Assembly: GCF_000740775.1 (NCBI RefSeq)
Contig: NZ_JFGS01000003.1
Location: 248,001-312,000, forward strand
Length of the DNA stretch: 64,000 bases
Source of the DNA: Haematobacter missouriensis
Lineage (GTDB): Bacteria > Pseudomonadota > Alphaproteobacteria > Rhodobacterales > Rhodobacteraceae
Direction: 5' to 3'
The notes below the pieces were generated by a model, which saw only the letters and a list, made by a program, of their open reading frames with translations, was not told the DNA's origin and searched no databases. The position numbers and the translations under genes are program-made. The stretch's first letter is position 1. Every line of letters begins with the position of its first letter. Of the stretch, positions 1 through 11,665 are shown piece after piece.

Positions 1-605
1 CCCGTACCAAGGCGGAAGGCGAGGCGCGGGTGCTCGCGGCCTTTCCAGACGCGATGATCCTGCGCCCGTCTATCATCTTCGGCAATGAGGACATGTTCTT
101 CAACCGCTTCGCCGCGATGTCCCGCCTCGGGCCGATTCTGCCGCTGGTAGGGGCGGAGACGCGATTCCAGCCGGTCTATGTCGATGATGTGGCCCAGGCC
201 GCCGTCATGGGCGTGACCGGAGCTGCGAAACCGGGGGTCTACGAGCTCGGCGGGCCGGAGACGGATTCACTTCGCAACATCATGAAGAAGATGCTCGGCG
301 TGATCCACCGGCGTCGCGCCATCCTGAACATGCCTTTCTGGCTTGCGGGGATCTTGGGTGGAGCGCTGGACCTGGGCCAGACCGTCACGGGCGGCCTGCT
401 TGCCAACAATACTCTGACGAGAGATCAAGTCCGCAGCCTCCGCCACGACAACGTGGTATCGGGCGAGACGATGGCCTTCGACGATCTCGGCATTACCCCT
501 GTGCATTTCGAGGCGGTGCTTCCCGATTACCTGTGGCGCTACCGTCCGTCCGGCCAATACGACGCTATCAAGAGCAGCGCCCGTAACCTGCGTAAGACAT
601 CCTGA
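1..605 (+). CDS. NDUFA9-like NAD(P)-binding complex I-associated protein, 3' part
   Basis: Carboxy-terminal part of an atypical short-chain dehydrogenase/NAD-dependent epimerase of the NDUFA9 type, an accessory complex I (NADH:quinone oxidoreductase) subunit family in alphaproteobacteria and mitochondria. The frame is open from base 3, so the Rossmann-fold start and glycine motif lie outside the window. Visible landmarks are the LRPSIIFG strand with the following FNRF helix, the FQPVYVDDVAQA segment and YELGGPE, all typical of this subgroup. The stop is 43 bases before the uppP start on the same strand, so the two genes are probably cotranscribed. The family call is firm; a structural role in complex I is inferred from relatives. 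Confidence 0.85.
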   Translation, partial: RTKAEGEARVLAAFPDAMILRPSIIFGNEDMFFNRFAAMSRLGPILPLVGAETRFQPVYVDDVAQAAVMGVTGAAKPGVYELGGPETDSLRNIMKKMLGVIHRRRAILNMPFWLAGILGGALDLGQTVTGGLLANNTLTRDQVRSLRHDNVVSGETMAFDDLGITPVHFEAVLPDYLWRYRPSGQYDAIKSSARNLRKTS

Positions 606-648
606 CCGCGGGAGGGCCACAACAGGGCCGTGAAGGCCCGGAGGGACC

Positions 649-1452
649 GTGGAGCATAATACGATCGTCGCCCTGATTCTGGGCGTTCTCGAGGGGCTGA
701 CCGAGTTCATCCCCGTATCCTCGACCGGCCATCTTCTGCTTGCCGGACATTTCCTGAATTTCCACTCCGCAGGGCGCAGTTTCGAGGTGGTGATTCAGCT
801 CGGCGCGATCCTGGCGTTGCTGTCCGTCTATGCCGGACGGCTGTGGCAGGTGTTCAGGTCGGCCCCGCATGATGCGGGCGCCCGGCGCACTATCCTGTCG
901 GTGCTCGTCGCCTTTCTGCCTGCTGCCGTCATCGGCGTTCTGGCGCATGGGTTCATCAAGGACGTGCTGTTCGAGACGCCGATGCTCATCGCCATCATGC
1001 TGATCCTTGGCGGTTTCGTGCTGCTCTGGGTGGATCGGATGAAGGTTCCGGTACGCTATGATGACGCCGAGCGTCTGCCGGTCCACACGTCGCTTGCGAT
1101 CGGTTTCTTCCAGTGTCTTGCGATGATCCCCGGCGTTTCGCGTTCAGGCGCGACGATCGTGGGGGCGATGCTGCTCGGTACATCGAAGCGCGCGGCGGCG
1201 GAGTTCTCCTTCTTCCTGTCGATGCCGACGATGATCGGCGCGGTGGTCTACGATCTCTACAAGAACCGCGATGTGCTCGATTCCTCAGCATGGAGCGAAA
1301 TTGCCATCGGTTTTGTGGCGGCTTTCGTGGCGGCGCTGATCGTTGTGCGATGGTTGCTCGGTTATGTGAGCCGGCATGGCTATTCTCTGTTCGGGTGGTG
1401 GCGAATCATCATCGGTAGCGTGGCTCTGATCGCACTTATGATCTGGCGATAG
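649..1452 (+). CDS. uppP: Undecaprenyl-diphosphatase UppP (BacA family)
   Basis: Integral membrane phosphatase of 267 residues, the usual family length. It converts undecaprenyl pyrophosphate to the monophosphate lipid carrier used for peptidoglycan and other wall polymers, and gives some bacitracin tolerance. Both signature blocks are present: [14 protein letters not shown] near the N terminus and the later [12 protein letters not shown] block carrying the catalytic Ser/Arg. At least seven hydrophobic segments are visible. The start is GTG, supported by GGAGGGACC just upstream. It follows the NDUFA9-like gene by 43 bases. No terminator is evident before the gltD promoter region. Confidence 0.96.
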   Translation: MEHNTIVALILGVLEGLTEFIPVSSTGHLLLAGHFLNFHSAGRSFEVVIQLGAILALLSVYAGRLWQVFRSAPHDAGARRTILSVLVAFLPAAVIGVLAHGFIKDVLFETPMLIAIMLILGGFVLLWVDRMKVPVRYDDAERLPVHTSLAIGFFQCLAMIPGVSRSGATIVGAMLLGTSKRAAAEFSFFLSMPTMIGAVVYDLYKNRDVLDSSAWSEIAIGFVAAFVAALIVVRWLLGYVSRHGYSLFGWWRIIIGSVALIALMIWR

Positions 1453-1464
1453 CATTTAGGTATG

Positions 1465-1556
1465 CTTTGCTGACCTATTTTTATGCCCCAAGACCAAAAT
1501 AGTTTGCCTTGCAGGGATAAAAAACGAAAATAGGTCAGCCATACTGACTTTTATAT
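1465..1556. promoter_or_regulatory. Inverted-repeat operator/promoter region upstream of gltD
   Basis: Two perfect 13-base inverted arms (GCTGACCTATTTT at 1469-1481 and AAAATAGGTCAGC at 1527-1539) face each other across 45 bases. The right arm belongs to an 18-base palindromic box, AGGTCAG-N5-CTGACT (1532-1549), followed a few bases later by a -10-like TATGAT (1553-1558). The same 18-base architecture occurs at 14344-14361 beside another -10-like hexamer. I read it as a regulator-controlled promoter for gltD-GFA-gltB. The regulator is unknown. Confidence 0.6.
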
Positions 1557-1608
1557 GATCGCGAGCGGTCATATAAGGCCCGAGCCAGGATTTCGTGAGG
1601 GCCCAGCT

Positions 1609-3045
1609 ATGGCGAAGCAGCAGATGCTCCAGTTCGTGACCGTCGGCAAAGAGATGCCGTCGAAACGTCCGCCCGAACTCCGGGCCAAGGACTTCCACGA
1701 GATTTACGGGGAGTTCTCGGACTCAAAGGCGGCGGAGCAATCCGGCCGCTGCTCACAATGCGGCGTGCCCTATTGCCAGGCGCATTGCCCGCTCTCCAAC
1801 AACATTCCCGACTGGCTCCGCATGACCGCCGAAGGGCGTCTGCAGGAGGCCTATGACCTCAGCCAGGCAACCAACACCTTCCCGGAGATCTGCGGTCGCA
1901 TCTGCCCGCAAGACCGTCTGTGCGAGGGCAACTGCGTCATCGAACAGTCGGGCCACGGCACCGTCACCATCGGCTCCGTGGAGAAATACATCACTGATAC
2001 CGCCTGGGAACAGGGCTGGGTGAAGCCGATCCGTCCCCCCATGGAGCGGGAGGAGAGCGTGGGTATCGTCGGTGCTGGGCCTGCCGGGCTCGCCGCGGCG
2101 GACCGCCTGCGGCGCATGGGCTTCAAGGTAACGGTCTATGACAAATATGATCGTGCGGGCGGGCTGATGACTTATGGCATCCCCGGTTTCAAGCTGGAGA
2201 AGCCGGTCGTCATGCGGCGCTACGAGCAGCTTGTCGATGGCGGGGTGGAGTTCGTGATGAACTGCCGCATCGGCGATGCAATGGATTTTGCGGCGCTGCG
2301 CGGCAAGCATGACGCGCTGTTGATCGCCACCGGCGTCTATAAGGCACGCGACATCAAGGCCCCGGGCGTGGGTCTCAAAGGGATCGTGCAGGCGCTCGAC
2401 TATCTCACCGCATCCAACCGCCAGTCCTTCGGCGACAGCGTGCCGGAGATCGAGTCGGGTGAGCTGAACGCCGATGGCAAGCGCGTGGTGGTGATCGGCG
2501 GCGGCGACACCGCGATGGACTGCGTCCGCACGGCGATCCGCCAGGGGGCGACCAGCGTCAAATGCCTCTATCGCCGTGACCGCGCGAACATGCCGGGCTC
2601 CCAGCGGGAGACGCAGAACGCGGAGGAGGAGGGCGTCGAATTCGTCTGGCTCACCGCTCCGAAGGGCTTCGTGGGCGACGGTGCCGTCTCCGGCGTCATG
2701 GTGCAGCGCATGCGCCTCGGCCCGCCGGATGCGACCGGGCGGCAGATGCCGGAACTCATAGAGGGCGCGGATTACGTCGAGGATGCCGATATCGTCATCA
2801 CCGCGCTCGGCTTCGAGCCGGAGGAGATCCCGACGCTCTGGAACGTGCCGGACCTGGAGGTCACGCGCTGGGGAACGGTGAAAGCCGATTTCCGCACCCA
2901 TGCCACCAACCTTCCCGGCGTTTATGCCGCGGGGGATATCGTGCGGGGGGCGAGCCTCGTCGTCTGGGCAATTCGGGACGGGCGCGAGGCGGCGGATTCC
3001 ATCGCCGATTACCTCAGCCAGCCGGCACGGGTGGCCGCCGAATGA
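1609..3045 (+). CDS. gltD: Glutamate synthase [NADPH] small subunit
   Basis: Beta subunit of NADPH-dependent glutamate synthase (GOGAT). It accepts electrons from NADPH on FAD and passes them through Fe-S clusters to GltB. The N-terminal cysteine blocks (CSQCGVPYCQAHCPL and CGRICPQDRLCEGNC) bind [4Fe-4S] clusters. They are followed by the FAD dinucleotide motif VGIVGAGPAGLAAA and the NADPH motif VVVIGGGDTAMDC. I chose the ATG at 1609 (MAKQQM) rather than an upstream in-frame ATG at 1555, because relatives start here and the longer version runs into the palindromic promoter region. Length is about 478 residues, normal for GltD. The stop overlaps the next start by four bases (ATGA). Confidence 0.96.
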   Translation: MAKQQMLQFVTVGKEMPSKRPPELRAKDFHEIYGEFSDSKAAEQSGRCSQCGVPYCQAHCPLSNNIPDWLRMTAEGRLQEAYDLSQATNTFPEICGRICPQDRLCEGNCVIEQSGHGTVTIGSVEKYITDTAWEQGWVKPIRPPMEREESVGIVGAGPAGLAAADRLRRMGFKVTVYDKYDRAGGLMTYGIPGFKLEKPVVMRRYEQLVDGGVEFVMNCRIGDAMDFAALRGKHDALLIATGVYKARDIKAPGVGLKGIVQALDYLTASNRQSFGDSVPEIESGELNADGKRVVVIGGGDTAMDCVRTAIRQGATSVKCLYRRDRANMPGSQRETQNAEEEGVEFVWLTAPKGFVGDGAVSGVMVQRMRLGPPDATGRQMPELIEGADYVEDADIVITALGFEPEEIPTLWNVPDLEVTRWGTVKADFRTHATNLPGVYAAGDIVRGASLVVWAIRDGREAADSIADYLSQPARVAAE

Positions 3046-3512
3046 GCGCCTCCACCGGAGGAGCCGCCGCAGTGGCCGGCGTGCGCACCGGGCGCTGTCT
3101 GTGCGGCGCCGTGCAGATCTCCATCCGCAATGCGCCGGTCGCGTTGGGCGCTTGCCATTGCGAGAACTGCCGCCGCTGGACGGGATCGGCGCTCATCGGG
3201 CTGACGGTGGCGCCTGAGGATATCGCCATCGTCGGGTCTGACAGCGTGACGGCCTACCGGTCTTCCGACTGGGCGACGCGATCGTTCTGTTCTGTCTGCG
3301 GCTCCACTCTCTGGTACCGGCTCACCGTGCCCACGCCGGAGGAAGGGAGCTACGAGATCCCCGTCGGACTGCTCGACAATCCGCATGGCCTGCCACTGAC
3401 CAGCGAAATCTACATCGACCGGAAGCCCGACGGCTACGTGCTCGCGGGCGCCACCAGACAACAGACCGCCGCCGAATTCGAGGCGTTCATCCAAGCCTCC
3501 ATGAAGGAGTGA
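3042..3512 (+). CDS. GFA/CENP-V-family zinc-binding protein
   Basis: Small cytoplasmic protein of 156 residues in the glutathione-dependent formaldehyde-activating enzyme (Gfa)-like superfamily. The Zn-binding cysteines are visible as CLCGAVQI near the N terminus, then CHCENC and FCSVCGS. Family members bind structural and sulphur-liganded zinc. True Gfa activity is proven only for some, so the substrate here is unknown. The start overlaps the gltD stop (ATGA) and the stop is three bases before gltB, so it is translated from the glutamate synthase mRNA. The position inside gltD-gltB suggests coregulation rather than a shown role in GOGAT. Confidence 0.85.
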   Translation: MSASTGGAAAVAGVRTGRCLCGAVQISIRNAPVALGACHCENCRRWTGSALIGLTVAPEDIAIVGSDSVTAYRSSDWATRSFCSVCGSTLWYRLTVPTPEEGSYEIPVGLLDNPHGLPLTSEIYIDRKPDGYVLAGATRQQTAAEFEAFIQASMKE

Positions 3513-3515
3513 GCC

Positions 3516-6500
3516 ATGACCAAGTATGATGCCGCCTGGGTCGCAGCCGAGGAAGCCAAGCGCAAGTGGATGGCGGAGAACTCGCTCTACCGCGAGGAGG
3601 ATGAACATGCCTCCTGTGGTGTGGGGCTGGTCGTCTCGGTGGAGGGCAAGCCCACCCGCCGCGTCGTGCAGGCGGGTATCGATGCGCTGAAGGCTGTCTG
3701 GCACCGCGGCGCGGTCGATGCGGACGGCAAGACCGGTGACGGTGCGGGCATCCATGTGCAGATCCCCGTGCCCTTCTTCTATGACCAGATCCGCCGCACC
3801 GGCCATGAGCCGGACACGTCGAAGCTGGTCGCTGTCGGGCAGGTTTTCCTGCCGCGGACCGATTTCGGCGCGCAGGAACGCTGCCGGACCATCGTGGAGA
3901 CCGAAGTGCTCCGCATGGGGCACTATATCTATGGCTGGCGGCATGTGCCGGTGAACACTGCCGTTCTGGGCGAGAAGGCAAATGCCACCCGGCCAGAGAT
4001 CGAGCAGATCCTCATCCGCTGCGAGAAGGACATCGACCAGGAAACCTTCGAGCGCGAGCTCTACGTGATCCGCCGCCGGATCGAGAAGGCCGCCATCGCC
4101 GCGCAGATCTACGGCGTCTATCTCTGCTCGCTGTCGTGCCGGTCGATCATCTACAAGGGCATGATGCTGGCCGAACAGGTCGCGGAATTCTATCCCGACC
4201 TGAAGGATGAGCGGTTCGAGAGCGCCTTCGCCATCTATCACCAGCGTTATTCCACCAACACCTTCCCGCAATGGTGGCTGGCCCAGCCGTTCCGGATGCT
4301 CGCCCACAATGGCGAGATCAACACCCTCAAGGGCAACGTCAACTGGATGCGGAGCCACGAGATCCGCATGGCTTCCTCCGCCTTTGGTGAGATGGCAGAG
4401 GATATCAAGCCGATCATTCCCGCCGGCACCTCCGATTCGGGTGCGCTGGACGCGGTGTTCGAGCTCATGGTGCGCGGCGGGCGCAATGCGCCGATGGTCA
4501 AGACCATGCTGGTGCCGGAGGCCTGGTCCAAGGCCACGACCGACATGCCGCAGGCCTGGGCCGACATGTACGCCTATTCCAACGCCGTGATGGAGCCGTG
4601 GGACGGCCCGGCGGCGCTCGCCATGACGGACGGCCGCTGGGTCTGCGGCGGACTCGACCGCAACGGGCTGCGTCCCATGCGTTATGTGGTGACGGGCGAC
4701 GGCTTGCTGATCGCGGGGTCCGAGGCCGGCATGGTGCCGGTGGACGAGGCGACCGTGGTGGAAAAAGGCGCGCTCGGTCCCGGCCAGATCATCGCGGTGG
4801 ATATGGGCGAGGGCAGGCTCTACCACGATCGGGAGATCAAGGACAAACTCGCCGCCTCATCCCCGTTCGGAGAGTGGGTGGAGAAGGTGACCGCGCTCAA
4901 CGAGATCATGCGTGATCTGCCGGAGCAGGCGCTCCATTCCGGTGCCGACCTGCGCCGGCGCCAGATCGCCGCCGGCTATACGCTGGAGGAGCTGGAGCAG
5001 ATTCTCGCCCCCATGGCGGAGGACGGCAAGGAGGCGCTGGCCTCCATGGGCGATGACACGCCGCCCGCAGTGTTGTCGAAGCTCTATCGCCCGCTCTCGC
5101 ACTTCTTCCGGCAGAACTTCAGCCAGGTGACCAACCCGCCCATCGACTCGCTTCGCGAGGAGCGGGTGATGTCGCTGAAGACCCGCTTTGGCAACCTGAA
5201 GAACGTGCTCGATCAGGACAGCTCACAGACCGAGATCATCGTGCTGGAAAGCCCGTTCATCGCGAACGGGGAGTTCGCGGAACTGCTGCGCCAGTTCGGC
5301 CAGAGCGTCGGCGTCATCGACTGCACCTTCCCGCGCGACGGCGGCACGGAGGCGCTGAAGCTGGCACTCGACCGTATCCGTTCCGAGGCGGAGGATGCGG
5401 TGCGGTCCGGCGCGTCGCATATCGTTTTGACGGATGAGCATCAGGGTGTGGACAGGATCGGCATTCCGATGATCCTCGGCACCTCGGCTGTCCATTCCTG
5501 GCTGACCCGCAAAGGCCTGCGGACCTTCTGCTCGATCAATGTCCGCGCGGCGGAATGCATCGACCCGCATTATTTCGCAGTGCTGATCGGCGCCGGCGCG
5601 ACGACGGTGAACCCCTATCTGGCGGAGGATTCCATCGCCGACCGGATCGAGCGCGGATTGCTTGACGCCACGCTGATGGAGGCGATGCGCAACTACCGCC
5701 ACGCCATCGACCTCGGCCTGCTGAAGATCATGGCGAAGATGGGGATTTCCGTCATTTCCTCCTACCGCGGCGGCCTGAACTTCGAGGCGGTAGGCCTGTC
5801 CCGCGCGATGGTGGCGGAATACTTCCCCGGCATGAACAGCCGCATCTCCGGCATCGGCCTCCACGGCATCCAGATGAAGGTGGAAGAAATCCACGCCAAG
5901 GGCTTCCTTGGCGGGGCCGACGTGCTGCCTATCGGCGGCTTCTACAAGGCGCGCCGCTCGGGCGAGAAGCACGCCTGGGAAGCGCAGACCATGCACCTGC
6001 TGCAAGCCGCCTGCGACCGGGCGTCCTATGAGCTGTGGAAGCAGTATTCCGCGGCCATGCGCGCCAACCCGCCGATCCATATCCGCGATCTGCTCGACAT
6101 CAAGCCGCTGGGCAAGCCGGTGGCGATCGAGGAAGTGGAGAGCATCACCTCCATCCGCAAGCGGTTCGTGACGCCGGGCATGTCGCTGGGCGCCCTGGGC
6201 CCGGAGGCGCACAAGACGCTGAACATCGCCATGAACCGGATCGGTGCGAAATCCGACTCGGGCGAGGGTGGTGAGGATCCGGCGCATTTCCTGCCCGACG
6301 CGAACGGAGACAACCCGTCGGCCAAGATCAAGCAGGTGGCCTCCGGCCGGTTCGGCGTGACCGCCGAATACCTCAACAACTGCGAGGAGCTGGAGATCAA
6401 GGTCGCGCAGGGCGCGAAGCCGGGTGAAGGCGGCCAGCTTCCGGGCATGAAGGTGACGGAACTGATCGCACGGCTCCGGCACTCCACCAAGGGTGTCACG

Positions 6501-8051
6501 CTCATCTCGCCGCCGCCGCACCACGACATCTATTCCATCGAGGATCTGGCGCAGCTCATCTACGACCTGAAGCAGATCAACCCGCGCGCCAAGGTCACGG
6601 TGAAGCTCGTCTCCGCCAGTGGCGTCGGCACGATTGCGGCGGGCGTGGCCAAGGCCAAGGCGGATGTCATCCTGATCTCCGGCCACAACGGCGGCACCGG
6701 GGCATCCCCGGCCACCTCCATCAAGTTCGCGGGGCTTCCGTGGGAGATGGGGCTGACCGAGGCGCATCAGGTGCTCGCCATGAACAACCTGCGGGAGCGG
6801 GTGACGCTGCGTACGGATGGCGGCCTGCGCACGGGGCGCGACATCGTCATCGCCGCGATGATGGGCGCCGAGGAATACGGCATCGGCACCGCCGCGCTGA
6901 TCGCCATGGGCTGCATCATGGTGCGTCAGTGCCAGTCGAACACCTGCCCGGTCGGCGTCTGCACGCAGGACGAGCGGCTGCGGGCGAAGTTCACCGGCAC
7001 CGCGGACAAGGTGGTGAACCTCATCACCTTCTACGCGCAGGAGGTGCGGGAGATCCTCGCCTCCCTCGGCGCGCGGTCATTGGACGAGGTGATCGGGCGG
7101 GCCGACCTGTTGACGCAGGTGAGCCGTGGCTCCGCCTATCTGGACGATCTGGACCTCAATCCGCTGCTGATCTCCGTCGATGACACGCACAAGTTCGTCT
7201 ATGACCGGACGAAGCCGCGCAACTACGTGCCCGACACGCTGGATGCGGAGATCGTCGCCGACGGCGCGCGGTTCTTCGAGGAGGGGGAGAAGATGCAGCT
7301 CTCCTATGCCGTTCGGAACACTCACCGCACCATCGGCACCCGCGCGTCGAGCCATATCGTGCGGAAATTCGGGATGCGGAACAACCTGCAACCCGATCAT
7401 CTGACGGTGAAGCTGACCGGCTCCGCGGGTCAGTCGCTCGGCGCCTTCGCCGCGCCGGGGCTGAAGATCGAAGTGTCGGGCGATGCCAACGATTATGTCG
7501 GCAAGGGCCTGTCGGGCGGCATCATCGTGGTGAAGCCCGCCATGGGTTCTCCGCTGGAGGCCGCGAAGAACACGATCATCGGCAACACCGTGCTTTACGG
7601 GGCGACGGACGGCTGTCTCTTTGCCGCCGGGCGGGCAGGCGAGCGCTTCGCTGTCCGCAATTCCGGCGCGAAGGTGGTAATCGAGGGTTGTGGCACCAAC
7701 GGCTGTGAATACATGACCGGCGGGGTTGCGGTGATCCTCGGCTCCATCGGCGCGAACTTTGCCGCGGGGATGACGGGGGGCATGGCCTATCTCTATGATC
7801 CCGAAGGCGTGGCCGGTTCCTTCATCAATGCGGAAACGGTCGTCACGGCGCCGGTTGAGGTCTCTCATTGGGAGGGGGAGCTGCGCGCCCTCGTCCAGCG
7901 CCACGTGGATGAAACCGGAAGCCGCAAGGCCGCCGATATCCTGCAGCACTGGAAGCTGGAACTGGGCAACTTCGTTCAGGTCTGCCCCAAGGAGATGCTT
8001 GTGCATCTCCCCTATCCCATCCGCCTCGCCGAAGGCGCGGCGCGCGCCTGA
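3516..8051 (+). CDS. gltB: Glutamate synthase [NADPH] large subunit
   Basis: Alpha subunit of glutamate synthase: glutamine + 2-oxoglutarate + reductant to 2 glutamate. At 1,511 residues it is full length. An approximately 33-residue propeptide precedes the N-terminal nucleophile Cys34 (context EHASCGVG) of the class II glutaminase domain. The FMN-binding synthase barrel contains the 3Fe-4S ligands Cys1133, Cys1139 and Cys1144 (C-x5-C-x4-C). The GXGXG beta-helix domain forms the C terminus (GCGTNGCEYMTGG region). It follows the GFA gene by three bases with an AGGAG-type ribosome site (ATGAAGGAGTG) and ends just before a strong terminator. Confidence 0.98.
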   Translation: MTKYDAAWVAAEEAKRKWMAENSLYREEDEHASCGVGLVVSVEGKPTRRVVQAGIDALKAVWHRGAVDADGKTGDGAGIHVQIPVPFFYDQIRRTGHEPDTSKLVAVGQVFLPRTDFGAQERCRTIVETEVLRMGHYIYGWRHVPVNTAVLGEKANATRPEIEQILIRCEKDIDQETFERELYVIRRRIEKAAIAAQIYGVYLCSLSCRSIIYKGMMLAEQVAEFYPDLKDERFESAFAIYHQRYSTNTFPQWWLAQPFRMLAHNGEINTLKGNVNWMRSHEIRMASSAFGEMAEDIKPIIPAGTSDSGALDAVFELMVRGGRNAPMVKTMLVPEAWSKATTDMPQAWADMYAYSNAVMEPWDGPAALAMTDGRWVCGGLDRNGLRPMRYVVTGDGLLIAGSEAGMVPVDEATVVEKGALGPGQIIAVDMGEGRLYHDREIKDKLAASSPFGEWVEKVTALNEIMRDLPEQALHSGADLRRRQIAAGYTLEELEQILAPMAEDGKEALASMGDDTPPAVLSKLYRPLSHFFRQNFSQVTNPPIDSLREERVMSLKTRFGNLKNVLDQDSSQTEIIVLESPFIANGEFAELLRQFGQSVGVIDCTFPRDGGTEALKLALDRIRSEAEDAVRSGASHIVLTDEHQGVDRIGIPMILGTSAVHSWLTRKGLRTFCSINVRAAECIDPHYFAVLIGAGATTVNPYLAEDSIADRIERGLLDATLMEAMRNYRHAIDLGLLKIMAKMGISVISSYRGGLNFEAVGLSRAMVAEYFPGMNSRISGIGLHGIQMKVEEIHAKGFLGGADVLPIGGFYKARRSGEKHAWEAQTMHLLQAACDRASYELWKQYSAAMRANPPIHIRDLLDIKPLGKPVAIEEVESITSIRKRFVTPGMSLGALGPEAHKTLNIAMNRIGAKSDSGEGGEDPAHFLPDANGDNPSAKIKQVASGRFGVTAEYLNNCEELEIKVAQGAKPGEGGQLPGMKVTELIARLRHSTKGVTLISPPPHHDIYSIEDLAQLIYDLKQINPRAKVTVKLVSASGVGTIAAGVAKAKADVILISGHNGGTGASPATSIKFAGLPWEMGLTEAHQVLAMNNLRERVTLRTDGGLRTGRDIVIAAMMGAEEYGIGTAALIAMGCIMVRQCQSNTCPVGVCTQDERLRAKFTGTADKVVNLITFYAQEVREILASLGARSLDEVIGRADLLTQVSRGSAYLDDLDLNPLLISVDDTHKFVYDRTKPRNYVPDTLDAEIVADGARFFEEGEKMQLSYAVRNTHRTIGTRASSHIVRKFGMRNNLQPDHLTVKLTGSAGQSLGAFAAPGLKIEVSGDANDYVGKGLSGGIIVVKPAMGSPLEAAKNTIIGNTVLYGATDGCLFAAGRAGERFAVRNSGAKVVIEGCGTNGCEYMTGGVAVILGSIGANFAAGMTGGMAYLYDPEGVAGSFINAETVVTAPVEVSHWEGELRALVQRHVDETGSRKAADILQHWKLELGNFVQVCPKEMLVHLPYPIRLAEGAARA

Positions 8052-8077
8052 CCGTAAGGTTGTTTCGAAAGACCATA

Positions 8078-8100
8078 GGGGGCGGCAACGCCCCCTTTTT
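8078..8100 (+). terminator. Rho-independent terminator of the gltD-GFA-gltB operon
   Basis: Perfect 7-bp GGGGGCG/CGCCCCC stem with a GCAA tetraloop (8078-8095), followed by five T residues, 27 bases after the gltB stop. It marks the end of the glutamate synthase transcript. Confidence 0.9.
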
Positions 8101-8272
8101 CCATTTCGCATTCACCATGCCGCCCTAACGCCTCTGCACAGGTCACGGGGCGGTAAAAGTCTCTCGGTAAAAAGCCGGGGCCTCCCGTGCAGACCTAAAG
8201 GGGTCCGAAATGCCAACAACCGCTGCCGATCTTATCGAAGCGGTTTTGATCTTCAATGTTGCGGAGAAAAAG

Positions 8273-8347
8273 TGGCAGCCCGTAGGGGAGTCGAACCCCT
8301 CTTTTCAGGTTGAAAACCTGACGTCCTAACCGATAGACGAACGGGCC
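8273..8347 (-). tRNA. tRNA-Glu (anticodon UUC)
   Basis: A full cloverleaf is legible on the minus strand. The acceptor arm is GGCCCGT paired with ACGGGCT (one G-U at the first pair). The anticodon stem TCAGG/CCTGA encloses the loop TTTTCAA, so the anticodon is TTC. The T arm is GGGG-TTCGACT-CCCC, and CCA is encoded at 8275-8273. Length is 75 bases including CCA. It lies alone between gltB and the helicase gene, transcribed opposite to both. The 8101-8272 stretch beyond its 3' end holds no recognisable gene. Confidence 0.96.
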
Positions 8348-8512
8348 ACGTTTGGCGTGGGGCGGTATCTAGGGGAGGCGGCGGGGAGGCGCAAGAGGAA
8401 AAATGCAGGGAATGGAGAGATTTCTGCGGTGCAGGCGCGGAACATCGTGCGGCATGAACGGAAGGGGAACGTATCCCTTGGCGCGCGCGGGTGCTTGCGC
8501 TATATCGGACCG

Positions 8513-10942
<2,430 letters not shown>

Positions 10943-10981
10943 CGCGTTGCCGGGCATGGATTGCGTGCCCATATTGGTCCA

Positions 10982-11665
10982 ATGATCAAACTTCTGCCCC
11001 TTCTTCTGATGCTGGCTTATGGTTTCGTGACCTATCGCCTGTCGGTCTGGCGGTCCCGGCGGGAGCTGGACGCGCGCTCCAGCCCGCTACGTGACCCCGA
11101 TCTCGGGAGGCTCACTGACAGAATGGCACGGGCGCTGGACCTGAAGTCGATCCCCGTGCACCTTTACGATGTGCCTGTGGTCAACGGGCTGGCGGCGCCC
11201 GACGGCCGGATCTTCATCACCCGCGGGTTCTATGACAAGTTCCGGGGCGGAGAGGTTTTGGCGGAGGAGATGGCGAGCGTCATTGCCCACGAGCTTGGCC
11301 ATGTCGCGCTTGGTCATGCGCGACGGCGGATGATCGACTTTACCGGCCAGAACGCGATCCGTCTCGCGCTTGCGCCCATTCTGGGGCGGTTCCTGCCCGG
11401 GTTGGGGGTGGTGCTGGCCAATGGCCTGGCTTCACTTGTCGCCGCGCGGTTGTCACGGCAGGACGAGTATGAGGCGGACGCCTGGGCAGCGGCGCTGCTG
11501 ACCCGTTCCGGCATCGGCACGGCGCCGCAAAAGGCGCTGTTCACCAAGCTCGACAAATTGGCAGGCGGTCGTGCGCCAGTCGCCTGGCTGTCCAGTCATC
11601 CCGCCAGCCCGGACCGTGTCAGGGCCATCGAAGCGTTGGAGAAACGCTGGGTGCCGCAGGGTTGA
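10982..11665 (+). CDS. M48-family zinc metallopeptidase
   Basis: Membrane-anchored zinc peptidase of 227 residues, HtpX/BepA-like superfamily. Residues 5-20 form a hydrophobic N-terminal anchor. The zinc motif is H103-E104-L-G-H107 (context VIAHELGHVALGH), and the third ligand is in the downstream DEYEADAWA segment (Glu). A SSHPASPDRV block near the end matches the M48 pattern of a conserved H-P after the active site. It is shorter than full HtpX and has fewer membrane helices, so it belongs to the single-anchor M48 group, probably facing the periplasm. The start at 10982 (MIKLLPLL) is preferred over a TTG seven codons upstream. It begins 39 bases after the helicase gene. Confidence 0.9.
   Translation: MIKLLPLLLMLAYGFVTYRLSVWRSRRELDARSSPLRDPDLGRLTDRMARALDLKSIPVHLYDVPVVNGLAAPDGRIFITRGFYDKFRGGEVLAEEMASVIAHELGHVALGHARRRMIDFTGQNAIRLALAPILGRFLPGLGVVLANGLASLVAARLSRQDEYEADAWAAALLTRSGIGTAPQKALFTKLDKLAGGRAPVAWLSSHPASPDRVRAIEALEKRWVPQG

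Noticed and set aside
3009-4826. A 605-codon frame antisense to gltB
   Set aside because: Antisense shadow of a gene with strong G/C third-position bias; His/Arg/Gly-rich without domains.
8357-8512. Longer start for the helicase (adds 52 residues)
   Set aside because: The extension starts 10 bases after the tRNA gene and is not family-like; the ATG at 8513 gives the standard N terminus.
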